From Hysterangium stoloniferum (Eukaryota; Basidiomycota; Agaricomycetes; Hysterangiales; Hysterangiaceae), in contig WHVD01000017.1 of NCBI GenBank assembly GCA_015178975.1, forward strand, positions 558,001-622,000: a stretch of DNA of 64,000 nucleotides. Reading direction: 5' to 3'. The translations under genes were made by a program, and so were the position numbers. How positions within the stretch are numbered: the first letter of the stretch is position 1; each line of letters begins with the position of its first letter. Positions 53,414 through 64,000 of the stretch are shown here, piece by piece. A model generated the notes under the pieces. It was not told the DNA's origin. It searched no databases and saw nothing but the letters and a program-made list of their open reading frames with translations.

Positions 53414-56400
53414 CTACAATGTTGTCAATAGTCCGTGTCTATCCATTTCCAGTATCAAGGCCCGAATACATTCAGAAGAAATATCACCCATAAAATGTGT
53501 CGTGAAGGACAAAATATGAGCAACTTCAAAAATGGTATGGCTTACAAAAGCTGGGGAGATTGGCATTCATACAACTAGAAGATGGTAACAATTACCATCA
53601 TTCAGGAGGATTTCAATCAGCGTGCCACGGGGTGGGAGAGGGGGTTCAGGTAGATAGAAACGGCACAGTGCAATGAGGACAATCTGGAGCTTGAGATTGG
53701 AAAAGTAACCTGAAAGACGGTAAAAGGAGTCAATGCTGGAAACAATTAAGGCATACCATATTTAGAAAAACCTGCAAACAATTTCACACCGGATAAAACA
53801 AGTTGGTGTTTCTCGGCAGCAACGAGGGAAGCACAGTGATGTTCAAGGTTACAACGAGCAATTAGATCACGAAAACAATCTTTGAAAACATTGTTAAGAA
53901 GAAACTGTTGATTTGTGTGTCAAGCCACGCACCGTGTGCCGCTAGCGTGACGAGCAAATGGACAACATATTCTGCATTGGATGGGTGTCTATCTTCCAAA
54001 AGTTTAACAATACTAGGAATAGCACGCGCTATGGCAGATCTAAATTCCGCTATGGTCAAATGTCAGCTGGATTCCCATGCGATTATGAGGCACTGAACCC
54101 TGGTCTGAAAGCTTTGCGAGGGCCGATAAAGCATTTAATCGAACATAGTCCCAATGGTCCTTGAAAAGTGCAAGAATATCGGGGATAGCATGCGACACGG
54201 CAACTCGAAATTCGACTGGGGACAATATCACTCGGAGTCCCATCAATTGTGATGCAACGCACCTTGCTCGGAAGGCTTGGCCAGGGCCAATACTGCTCCT
54301 GATCGGACAGCGTCGGCAGCGTCCTTCAAAAGTGCAACAATGTCCGGGATGGTACTCAAAATGGCAGGCCGAAATTCGGCTGCGATCAAATGTCAGCTTG
54401 GTTACCATCCAATTATGAGGTACTTCACCATGCTCGGAAAGTTTGACCAGGGCCAATACTCCGGTTGATCGAACAAAGGGGTCAGTGACCTTCAAAAGTG
54501 CAGCAATGTCGGGAATGACACCTGAAATGGCGGCCCGAACTTCGGCTGTGAGCAAATGTCAACTTTGTTCTCATCCCATTACGAGGCACCGCACCGTGTT
54601 CTGAAAGCTTGGCCAGTGCTGATTCGCCATTTATTTGAACGGATGGGTCGTGGTCTCGCAAAAGTATGACAATGTCAGGTATCGCATCCACAATGTCGGG
54701 TATCGCATCCACAATCCCAGGTCGAAATTCGGCTGTGATCAAATGTCGGCTGGGTTCTGATCTCACTATGTTGCAAGGCACCATGCTCTGAAAGCCCGGC
54801 CAGGGCCGATGCTACGTTTAAACGAAGAAAGCCGTCAGTGTCCTTCAAAAGTGCAACAATGTCGGGAATGGCACACGACACAGCAGCTCGGAATTCGGCT
54901 GGGGTGAAAATGTCAGTCGGATTCCCACCCCATTATAATGCCACACACATTGCTCTGAAAGCTTGACCAAGGCCGATACTGCGTTTGAACGAAGGTAGAA
55001 GTAAGGGTGCTTTAAAAGTGCAACAATGTCGGGAATGATATTCGACATGGGAGGAAGGAATTCAACTGTGATTAATGTCAGCTAGATTACCATCCCATTA
55101 TGATCCACCGCACCTTGCTCTGAAAGTTTGGTCAGGGCCCATGCTGCGTCTGAACGAACAGAGTCGTCAGTGTCCTTCAAAAGTGCAACAATGTTGGGAA
55201 TGGCATTCGAAATAGCAGGCCGAAATTCGGCTGTGATCAAATGTCAACTATGCTCCCATTTCATTATGAGGCACCGCACCTTGTTCTGAAAGCTTTACCA
55301 GGGCCGATACACCATATGATCGAATATCTGACCTAGAGTCCTTCAGAAATGCAGCAATGTCGGGAATGACACCCGAAATGGTGGCCCGAAACTCAGCTGT
55401 GCTCAAATGTCAGGTGTGTTCTCATCCAATTACGATGCACCCCACCATGTTTTGAAAGCTCAGCTAGGGCCGATAGTGCGTGGGATCTACCCGACCCCGA
55501 CCGCTGCCAGTCCTTCAAAAGTACAACAATGTCGGGGATGGCACTCGCAACGGCGGGGCGAAATTCGGCTGCGGTAAAATGTGAACTGAATATCCAACTC
55601 ATTTTGATGCACCGCACCTTGCTCTAAAAGCTTGGCCAGAGTTGATACTCCAACGGAGCCGACAGAGTTCTTCAAAAGTGCAACAATGTCGGGAATGACC
55701 CCCGAAATGGCAGCTCGCAATTCGGCTGTGATCAATTGTCAGTGGGATTCCCATCCCATTGAGAGACACCCCACCTCGTTCTGAAAGTTCGGCCAGTGCC
55801 AATACTCCGTTGGACCGAACGGAGTCATTAGAGTCCTTCAAAAGCATGACAATGTCGGGAATGGCACTGGCACTGGCGGTTCGAAATTCGTCTGGAAACG
55901 CATAAATCATGGCAGTTTGCAAAGAGTCGGGGCACTTACCAAACACATGGAGAGTAATGACCGCCTCTACAAGGGCCAATTTTCCTTCACGCATTCTGAG
56001 GTTGAAGCTGGGTAAGGTGAGGCCTAAATTGTGCGCTTTAAAACAGTTTGGAAATTGGGCAATGAATAATATACGAAATAATGTATGAGGTCTCTTCACG
56101 TTCATGCCATCGTTACCTGTTGAAGGATCTTGATGCCTTCACGACGCCAAATACTGTGAGTACTCTGTAAAAGATCTATAGTCGACTGGAGACGGCTCGT
56201 CGCGAATTGGGGGATGTGGTGTGTGTCGGGATTATTGACTAGATCACTGTTATATGTATGAGTATGGGATGAGGCAGAAGGGGGGATAGTCAAGCTTCGG
56301 AGTGGAGTTGTGGGTGGATTGTGCAGCGATGGCCGCATGGTGTCATACAAACCTACAACACCAAGTATGTGACCCCTGACAAGAGGAAGGAACTTCGCTA

Positions 56401-59400
56401 TGGAGACTTAAGAAAATGCTTCTTAAAGAATTATTGGACTACCTTGCTCAGATAGCTTTGCCAGCAGAAATGCTGCGCTTGATCGAACGGGGACATAAGA
56501 GTACTTCAGAAGTGCAACAATGTCAGGCATGACACCTTCTATGGCAAATTGACATAGGGCTGTGTTCAGATGTGAGCTGGATTCCCATCCCATTATTGAG
56601 GCACCGCACCTTGCTCTGAAAGCTTGGCCAGGGCCGATACTGCGTTTGATCGAACGGAGAGGGAAAAGTCCTCCAAAAGTGCAACAATGGCGGGAATAGT
56701 ACCGATAATGGCCGCTCGAAATTCAGCTGTGGTGAAATGTCAGCGAGATTCCCATCCCACTGTGGCGCACCACACCTTGTTCTGAAAGTTTGGCCAGGGC
56801 CGATAGTCCATTTGATCCAGGGGATTTGTCCCCGGATTGCAAGAGGGCAGCGATGTCAGGAATGGCATCCACAATGGCAGCTCGAAATCCGGCCGTGGTT
56901 GAAAGGGAAGTCTGAAATTCGACTGGTCAAATGTCACTTGGGTTCTCATCCCATTATGTGGGGGTGTACCTTGCTCTGAAAGCTTCACTATGGTACATGC
57001 CACGCGTGATCGAATAGAGTACCTAGAATCCTTCAAACGTTCAGCAATGTCGGAAATCGCACTCGAAATGGCAGCTCGAAAGTCGGCTGTCAACAAATGT
57101 CAGCTGAATTCTCATCCCATTATGAGGCAACGCACCCTGCTCCGAAAGCTTGGCCAGTGATGAGACAAAATTTAATCGAACAGATTCGTGTGAGTCTTTC
57201 AAAAGAATGACAATGTCAGGCATGGCATCCACAATGGCAGGTCGAAATTTGGCTGGGGTCAAATGTCATATGTATTCTCATCCCATTACGAGGCACCACA
57301 CCTTGTTCTGAAAGCTTTGCCAGTGCTGATACACCATTTGATCGAACGGATGCGCCGGAGTCTTTCAACAATATGACAATGTCGGGTATGGCATCCAAAA
57401 TTGCAGGTCGAATTTCGGCTGTGATTAAATGTCAGCTGGGTTCCCATCTCACTATGGGACACCGCACTTTGGGCTGAAAGCTTCGCCAAGGCCGACACTA
57501 CGTGGGAACCAATGGAGTAGCCAGGGTCCTTCAAAAGTGCAGCAATGTCGGGAATGACAACAGCAATGGCAGGTCGGAATTCGGCTGTGATCAAATATCA
57601 GCAAGATTCTCATCCCATTATGAGGCACTGCACCCTGCTCTGAAAGCTTTTCCAGTGTCGATACTGCGTTTAAACGAACGGAGTAGTCAGAATCCTTCAA
57701 AAGTGCAGCAATGTCGGGAATGACATCAGCGATAGCAGGCCGGAATTCGGCTGTGGTCAAATCTCAGCAAGATTCTCATCCCATTATGAGGCACTGCACT
57801 CTGTTTTGAAAGCTTTGGCAGCGCGCATACTCCGCTTGAACGAACCCAGTCGACGGTGTCTTTCAAAAGTGCGATAATGTTGGGAATGACGTCAGCAAGA
57901 ACAGGCCGGAATTCAGCTGTCCTCAAATGTCAGCAAGACTCTCATCCCATTATGAGACGCTGCACCCTGCTCTGAAAGTTTCTCCAGGGCCGACAGTCCC
58001 TTTGAAAGAGTGGAGTCGTCATAGTCCTTCAAAAGTGCAACAATGTCGGGAATGGCATCAGCAATGACAGGTCGGAATTCGGCTGTGTTCAAATGTCAGC
58101 TGGGGTCCCACCTCATTATGAGGCACTGCACCATGGTCTGAAAGCTTGGCCAGGATCGATACTCCGTTTGAACGAACGGAGTTGTCAGAGTCCTTCAAAA
58201 GTGCAACAATGTCGGGAATGGCACCCGAAATCGCAACTCGAAATTCGGCTGTGATCAAATGTCAGGAAGATCACCATCCCATTATGAGACACCGCATCTC
58301 GTTCTGAAAGCTTCCCCAAGGCCGATACTCCGTTTGATCGAACGGTGTTGTTAGAGTCCTTCAAAAGTGCAATAATGTGGGGAATGGCACCACAAATACC
58401 AGTTGGGAAATTCGCTGAAAACCGCTGCATATTATATCAAACTCCTTTTTCACTTGGCATACTCTTACCACATTCCAACGGTACTCGTTCTCCGGGATCA
58501 GTTATATTTTGAAAGCCGTTCGTACTACACTGTGCTAGTCTCTGGATAACCTCGTTTACTTTTCCGGTAGTGCGAATACGTCAGTTATGTGTGTTTTCAT
58601 TCATGTAAAGAGGACAGTTCACCTGCTATAACACCCTTCCCTTCCAGCATTCTCTGGCAATCCTCTGCTCATCAATCAATTTCTTTCCTGTCGCCATGAC
58701 AAATATCCTCACTACGATGCCAATATGCCAATATTATATTTTCGCAGCTTGCACGGAGGTCCTCCTTCTCTGTCAATGCTCCATCAATAGCAGCCATCAT
58801 CAATATCTGTCGCTCGTAAGGTGCTGCACCCAGAGTGATCAGAGTTTGGATGTCTGAGTCTGTCGACACCCCTAGGTTACCCTCATGCATGTTTACCCCA
58901 ATACCAATAAGAACCGCCAACCCCAATGTCCTCAGGGAAGGCTCTAAACTGTCCAACCGATATAAGGGTTTCCTGACCTGTATCAGGGTTTTGAAGGGGG
59001 TAAGGTACTCTTCGTCTATCTGTTTGTCTGTTCGCGGCAACAGGAATCGTGACATTGCCAGGAGAGAAACTTCCGCCAGCCCTGCATCACGTACAGTGAC
59101 GACGCCCGCAGTAACGTGAAAACAACTTTCAAAGATTGTGCATAATTTTTCCGTTACGGCTCGTTGGCACAAGGCAATTCGCAACTGTTCAGATTGTTTC
59201 GCACCTGCTACAGACCTCAGTGCCTCCTTGACTGCCTCCTCCGATATAGATTTTGCAATCACCCATGCCAGGACATCAGCTTCAAGTTCGGCCCGTTGAG
59301 GCTTGCGTTGTGCATCGACCAAGAACCGAGAGAGGATTTCTAGCCATTCGGACACCTTGAATGTACATGTCGATATCGATGAATCAGACTCAGAGTAGTC

Positions 59401-60379
59401 TGATCCGGATGTCCCATACTTTGCGCCTGCAGAGACGACCGGGAAAAAGCGGGACATTGTTGTCTGAAAGGGACAGGCGGGGGAAAACAAGGGAAATAAT
59501 GTGCCGAGTATATATAACGCGATTCCGGATCCGGTCAAAAAAAGCATAAGCCCGCCTAAAGCTACGTTATTATTCCAGGTGAACAAGACGAGACCTGCAG
59601 TAAAAAGAAAGAGAGCTAGTTGGATCAAAAGCGGGATGCCAGTAACAACTGACTCGAGGCGCCACTGCCGCGCTCTCTTAACGCGAAGGAGACGTTCACA
59701 TGCATCACTTGAGCGACTTCCTGGGGATACAGGAATATAGTTCGCCAGCCATTCCCTTGCAAGTACAGCACAAAGCGCACTGAAGAGGGTCAGACCGAGA
59801 CTACTGAACCACAAATAGTTGACAATAAGGGAATATTTGGAGACTTGAAAAGGCGGAGGCGGAGAGGTAGTCCCAGCGAACTGATTTTGGAGTGCTTGAA
59901 GGATTTCCTGAAGAGGATCTACCTGCAAACCCTTCCTACTTTCGATCAGGAAAGCGGTAAGAATCGCTCCAAACAAGCCTGCCTGAGAACCCATAAATTG
60001 AATATCCCCATAAAGGAGAATGATTTGAGTTTACAAATATGAGAAGCTCGTCGATACCAACTTGCAATGAACTGGCAAGTTCTTTGTCCTCTTTTTCCGT
60101 TTCCTTTTGATATAACGACCATATGGTTGAATCCGATTGAAGATGTTTGGCATAGGGGTTGCCTTCCTCGCTATCTAGGCCATTACCGCCACTGAATGCC
60201 GTCTTGGTTGGGCTTGAGGGAACCGGGGTAGGCCGTGGGGAAGCTTGAGGGTTTGTCGTTCCTTGTGCTTCTGCTTACGTGCTTCAGTTTAGAACAAGTG
60301 TAAAATCTGATTGAATACCTGAGGCAAGTGGTATCTGTGATTCAGCGGAGCTAATGTCTCCTGCATACTGCGAAGACAT
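53414..60379 (-). CDS. DUF6535 membrane domain plus 24 exon-encoded ARM/HEAT repeats, copy B
   Basis: Paralogue of the gene at 42,019-48,641 in the same order. ATG at 60,379 (MSSQYAGDISSAESQIPLAS). The membrane exon (to about 58,750) is close to copy A, with four hydrophobic segments. The in-frame join KKLIDEQRIARECWKGR differs from A mostly at third positions, evidence that it is coding. Twelve repeat exons follow, then the linker (SLTIPPSASSHTHTYNS), twelve more, and the tail to a stop at 53,414. Copy B has one more repeat than A in each array. One repeat exon (58,298-58,424) has AT instead of GT at its donor. The junction at about 56,000-56,110 shows the same unresolved frame change as copy A. 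Confidence 0.75.
53933..55891 (-). repeat. Copy B, distal array of 12 repeat exons
   Basis: Exons: 53,933-54,049, 54,099-54,215, 54,263-54,379, 54,429-54,545, 54,595-54,732 (138 nt), 54,782-54,898, 54,949-55,065, 55,114-55,230, 55,280-55,396, 55,446-55,568 (123 nt), 55,618-55,725 (108 nt) and 55,775-55,891. The three odd lengths are +21, +6 and -9 relative to 117. The +21 is a local duplication giving IVDAIPDIVDAIPDIV. All exons stay open. Confidence 0.88.
56443..58424 (-). repeat. Copy B, membrane-proximal array of 12 repeat exons
   Basis: Exons: 56,443-56,559, 56,610-56,726, 56,776-56,922, 56,970-57,086, 57,136-57,252, 57,302-57,418, 57,468-57,584, 57,634-57,750, 57,800-57,916, 57,966-58,082, 58,132-58,248 and 58,298-58,424. 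All are 117 nt except 147 (the same ten-codon insertion as in copy A, third from this end) and the 127-nt entry exon. Introns are about 47-50 nt. Confidence 0.88.
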
Positions 60380-61090
60380 TGACTTAGCGTCAGTTGGGCG
60401 CTTCAAATACGATTCTTAGACGTGATATCACCTCCGCAAGCAACTTTTCCACAGTCTCAAGGGCTACCGACAGGTGGGGGCTTCGACCGCGTCACCTCAG
60501 CTATTTGGCGTACTACGTGCTTCAGACAATGCTGAGGTGATCTATTTAATACTACCTTCACCAGGATACCCACCCTCTCCACAAAGCTTTAGGATCCTTA
60601 GTTTATCAGAGTTCAAATTGGTTAGGGATTTTTGAGGATCCAAAAATTCATGAATTCTAAACCCGCCAATCACATGTTAGATTCTTAACCGACTTTAACT
60701 CGGTCAAGGATCCGATGAGTGATTGGCGGAGTTTATAAAAAATAAGCTTCTAATGAGATCCTAGAGCTAGGGCTTTTCCCGGTGCTTCCGTTCGGTCATT
60801 TTTACTTACTCTACTTACCTGGTCATTATTCTTGTATCTAGGTAAACCTATGTAGCCATTCGGCATGCAACGTGCAAATGCTGTGGTATTATTCTTGTAT
60901 CTAACGCTACTTCTCACATTGTGCAGGAACCGGCCAGGTGCCTTGTATTGAAATTTGTCAACAGTTTCCATTGCATTGTCAACTTTGCCATCAGCATAGC
61001 CCTCTTTGCATTGTAGAGGAGTTTTGTCGCAACCCCCTCCAAACAGACTCCAATACCCTGGAGTTCGTCCAAACTGTCGAGGAAGACCCC
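60380..61090. other. Space upstream of gene B
   Basis: No gene recognised. It includes an inverted-repeat element at 60,657-60,737. The first 100 bp match the region just upstream of gene A (48,650-48,730), so promoter sequence may be shared. Confidence 0.4.
60657..60737. repeat. Short inverted-repeat element (about 80 bp)
   Basis: Ends pair as ctaaacccgccaatcac and gtgattggcggagttta, with a second small inverted pair inside (accgactttaactcggt). Unit A lacks it at the matching place as far as I can see. It may be a tiny MITE. Confidence 0.45.
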
Positions 61091-61290
61091 CATTGGTTTC
61101 CCAAACTGACCTGAGCTCAGAACAACGTGGTCAGATCGCTGCAACTGGGAATGAATATTTCGTGAAAAACTTTGAGAACCATGGGATTGTAAGGGTCCTT
61201 GCCATCATTTATGTTATAGAGGTCCTAATGACGATCACTACATACCACTGTCTGCAACATGTCTGGAGTTTTGGATAGACAAGTTGGTCT

Positions 61291-61456
61291 GTATTTGAGA
61301 ATGTATATATGACTGATCCAGAATGACACTCGGACGTTTTCAGTGCCAAGGAGAAACGACCTACCAATAGCCAGTGGCTCATGGTAGGTCGTTTCTCCTT
61401 GGCACTGAAAGGTCCGGGTGTCATTTTGCATCTGTTAGATCTACATTCTCAAATAC
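61291..61456. repeat. Fold-back (hairpin) repeat inside a larger inverted duplication
   Basis: The arms 61,291-61,365 and 61,383-61,456 pair along about 75 bp with a few mismatches. The innermost part is gtgccaaggagaaacgac and its complement, with a 17-bp loop. Outside them, 61,110-61,290 and 61,457-61,640 are diverged inverted copies of the SSEQRGQ/LAIIY-coding block. A transcript across it would fold into a long hairpin. Confidence 0.8.
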
Positions 61457-61640
61457 ACGTCAAGGTTTCGATCCAAACCACTAGATTATTTTCAGACAAT
61501 GAGACGTGCTGATCGTCGTCGGGGGAGCGATAACATAAATCATGGCCAGTATCCTTACAAGTCCACCAGTGCCAAAGCTTTTCATATAATATTTCCCTCC
61601 TTCCCGCAATGACCTGACCACGTTGTTCCGAAATCAGCAC

Positions 61641-63265
61641 GGACGGGGAAACTAACGGAGGTAGCTCTTCAATATCTTCAACGAAAGCCTCGGTGTAGCT
61701 CGTTCATCTCGTAGCTGTTTGCACTCGGTTTGTTGGATGTAGGCATTGGTGTACTGGAGTTGTGCTCATAGCGGGTGAGTATAGCTATTGCACATTTATG
61801 GTAGAGTGAAATATATTACAGGCATAACATGGGGACTTCGCTTCCGCGGGAATCACAATTTTCATTCTTTCTCGGTCACTTCAATCTCGTTGCTATATCC
61901 GGCAAAATTCCGCAGTGCGAATTCAAACTGGTTACTTATTCAAACTGTGCGCTTCATGCTCAAGTTGCATGCTTCTTTTCAAATTGTGTGCTTCATATTC
62001 AACTACAATATTGCAACGACGAGAAATGCACTGCCTTTTGTTTCCTTTCAGAGAAGGCTCATACATCTACTGTGATTCCTGTAAGTGTGCTTTAGGATAG
62101 TCACAAGTTGCCCCAATGATTTCTTCTACTTCATGAGATCGTCTGCCGCCAAAAGCGCACATGACCGCTGACTGTTGTTTTAAGTTATCACCGTATACTG
62201 CCAGTGTGGCAACCCAAGAGTTCTCAACCCTTTCTATTATTCAAGAAGTGACATGGTCATAGACAACATGAATACAGTAAATACTGAGCTATGTGTGCGG
62301 CTGCTATGATGCAATACACCTAGTCCTTTGTATTTTTCACAAACATTGTATGTTCCACAAATTTAAGGGGATATACTAAAATCCCTGGAATTCTCGGAGT
62401 TACTAGTCATAAGGAGAGGTTTAATGTTCCATCACGGTGCTATCTTGAGAACCCCGGTGTCGCTGCCATGCATAGAAATGGAGACCACCACATGTCACAC
62501 CGTTGAGTTTCATATTCGCGATTTTAAAATATCCCTTAAAATTGTGGAAAATATAAAATTTGTGGAAATTATAAATTCTTTTCCTGATAATGTTCAATGT
62601 TTCATTTGTTTATTTATTTTGAAGCTGTGTCGAATTTTATATATCGAATTAGGTTTCTCTGGGCACTTCCCGAATAGAACCATTTGAATTTCTCGCATTC
62701 TCGATTCCACAATAACTAGCTCGGACCATTCAGGGACCCCAATCTGTCCTAACGTTAGGTGTCTTGTACGGAAAAATTCTTTCGAAAACATATTTGTCCT
62801 TCAAGTTGATCCTCAGAATCTGTGGTCACTCCCTCATAATGCAGTACTGTCAAAATCTAAGGATATAAAAAGAGGGATTTTATCTTTCAACCTTGCGATA
62901 GATACAACGGAAAACGAAGCGCCGGACTTACACAGTCACGCTGTCTTGGAGTACCATTGCCGTACGGACTTTGGGTGTTCACGCAATTCCCGTGCTGTTT
63001 GTAAGCTCCATATATTTGTTGGAAATTGTGGACTATGACATGCGAGCGTCGTAGAGTTTGACGTCACACTTGAAGTCATAGTAGAGATCATGGTTGATGT
63101 CATGGTAAAACCGTGTTTTATTATATATAGTGGACATGTAAATGTCGTACCATATGCGTTTTGTAACCTGATACGGTTTCAAGTCCAATTTTCGTTCGTT
63201 AAAATTCAACAATATTGACTAATCACTTCACTATCTGGAATAATAGGCGCTGATATGCAAGATAT
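61641..63265. other. Intergenic part of unit B, no recognised gene
   Basis: Homologous in patches to unit A (49,900-51,300). Only short frames are present. Confidence 0.4.
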
Positions 63266-63394
63266 TGTAAGAATATGCAACGGGATTTCGTGTGGGTGAG
63301 GGGTCCCTACCGAAATACATGTGATGACTAAGCTACTAAATAGCCGAGTGTAGTCAGCCTGTGAGCACTCTCAATGGCTTGCAATATTCTAACA
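63266..63394 (-). repeat. Solo LTR of the 10,444 TRIM family (129 bp, reversed)
   Basis: On the plus strand it begins TGTAAGAATATGCAAC and ends GCAATATTCTAACA, flanked by the duplication GATAT (63,261-63,265 and 63,395-63,399). The matching site in unit A (about 51,365) has no insertion. Confidence 0.88.
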
Positions 63395-64000
63395 GATATC
63401 GACATAGTATCCATGTTGTCATTGAGGGACGTGGTAATACAGACGAGCACCTCTTAAGAGTTCTTATAACTGGTATGTGTAGAGGAGTCCATCAACTCAT
63501 TAGTAATCCAACTTGATTTCAGCGTGAGCCAATTGACGCCTATTGTAGTGCTTTAAAACCTTTTTATTTTATCCTTTAGATGTAGTCAGGGTCGAATTCA
63601 CGTATTCAACGGTCTTATAATTTCGCCATATGCCAAGCAGGAGAAAGTCACGATGAGATAGGTCAACTTTAATCATGTAGTCCATCTCTCAATCCGGGCT
63701 TTTCAAAGCTTTACCGCAATGCAGTTACCATGACTGGTAAACATTTTCCCTACTGTAGACTGGGCTTCAGGAACACCCTCTCATATCAGCCATAATGTAT
63801 GTTCAGAAGATGTTCGTCACGTCTCCTGGGACGCAGTCGGAATTAACCCTATAACCCTATAGCTTCCAGCTATCGAACGTTTGCAGTCAGGAGACATCAT
63901 GGTTTTTATAGCAATTGTTGAATAAAGTCACGTTTCACGGCGAGTCTATATTTGATAGGGTACAATATGGCAAAAAACATATTGCATCTGTAGTGGTCGA

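Larger units (their letters stand above)
53172..64000. repeat. Tandem segmental duplication, unit B (open at the right edge)
   Basis: Homologous to 41,810-53,171 in the same orientation. Sequence at 63,858-64,000 again matches the unit start and the block at about 51,575-51,650, so at least part of a further copy follows beyond the window. Confidence 0.85.

Overview
The window looks like a basidiomycete (Agaricomycete) nuclear chromosome in an accessory, transposon-rich region. Three things point that way: spliceosomal introns of about 47-60 nt with GT..AG ends, a DUF6535 membrane domain fused to ARM/HEAT repeats, and HNH-domain proteins of a type common in mushrooms. This is inferred from gene content; I cannot name the species.

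Layout. 1-5.5 kb is AT-rich, CpG-poor transposon debris with one solo LTR. 5,553-14,665 is a near-perfect head-to-head palindrome (arms of about 4.06 kb, 25-bp spacer). It carries two inverted copies of the same broken ISWI-type chromatin-remodelling gene, and the right arm is split by a 955-bp TRIM retroelement. 14.7-17.7 kb has no recognisable gene. At 17,743-18,153 is a 411-bp TRIM whose two 128-bp LTRs each contain a tRNA-like Pol III gene. 18-31.4 kb is CpG-poor transposon territory: Tc1/mariner relics, a LTR-like promoter full of heat-shock elements, a solo LTR with an expanded minisatellite, and a gag-only Copia element with another small LTR element nested inside it. 31.7-34.6 kb is a CpG-containing island with a divergent pair of HNH-nuclease-like genes, one apparently intact and one broken. 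34.6-41.8 kb is transposon debris again, including relics of a large transposase-like protein.

41.8-64 kb is an imperfect tandem duplication with a unit of about 11 kb. A third copy of the unit's flanking sequence starts at the right edge of the window. Each unit carries one long minus-strand gene: DUF6535 membrane domain, then a run of ARM/HEAT repeats, a proline-rich linker, a second run of repeats, and a conserved C-terminal tail. Every repeat is its own exon, nearly always exactly 117 nt and phase 1-1, separated by homologous introns of about 48-49 nt. Copy A has 22 repeat exons and copy B has 24. All length changes inside exons are multiples of three. This is a membrane-anchored repeat protein built so that recombination can add, remove or swap whole repeats without breaking the frame. 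It is the strongest candidate here for an undescribed system.

Main limits: exon borders are read by eye from splice consensus and from comparing the copies; one junction per gene (about 44.4-44.6 kb and 56.0-56.1 kb) does not resolve cleanly; and the perfect palindrome could in principle be an assembly artefact, although the one-sided TRIM insertion argues against that.
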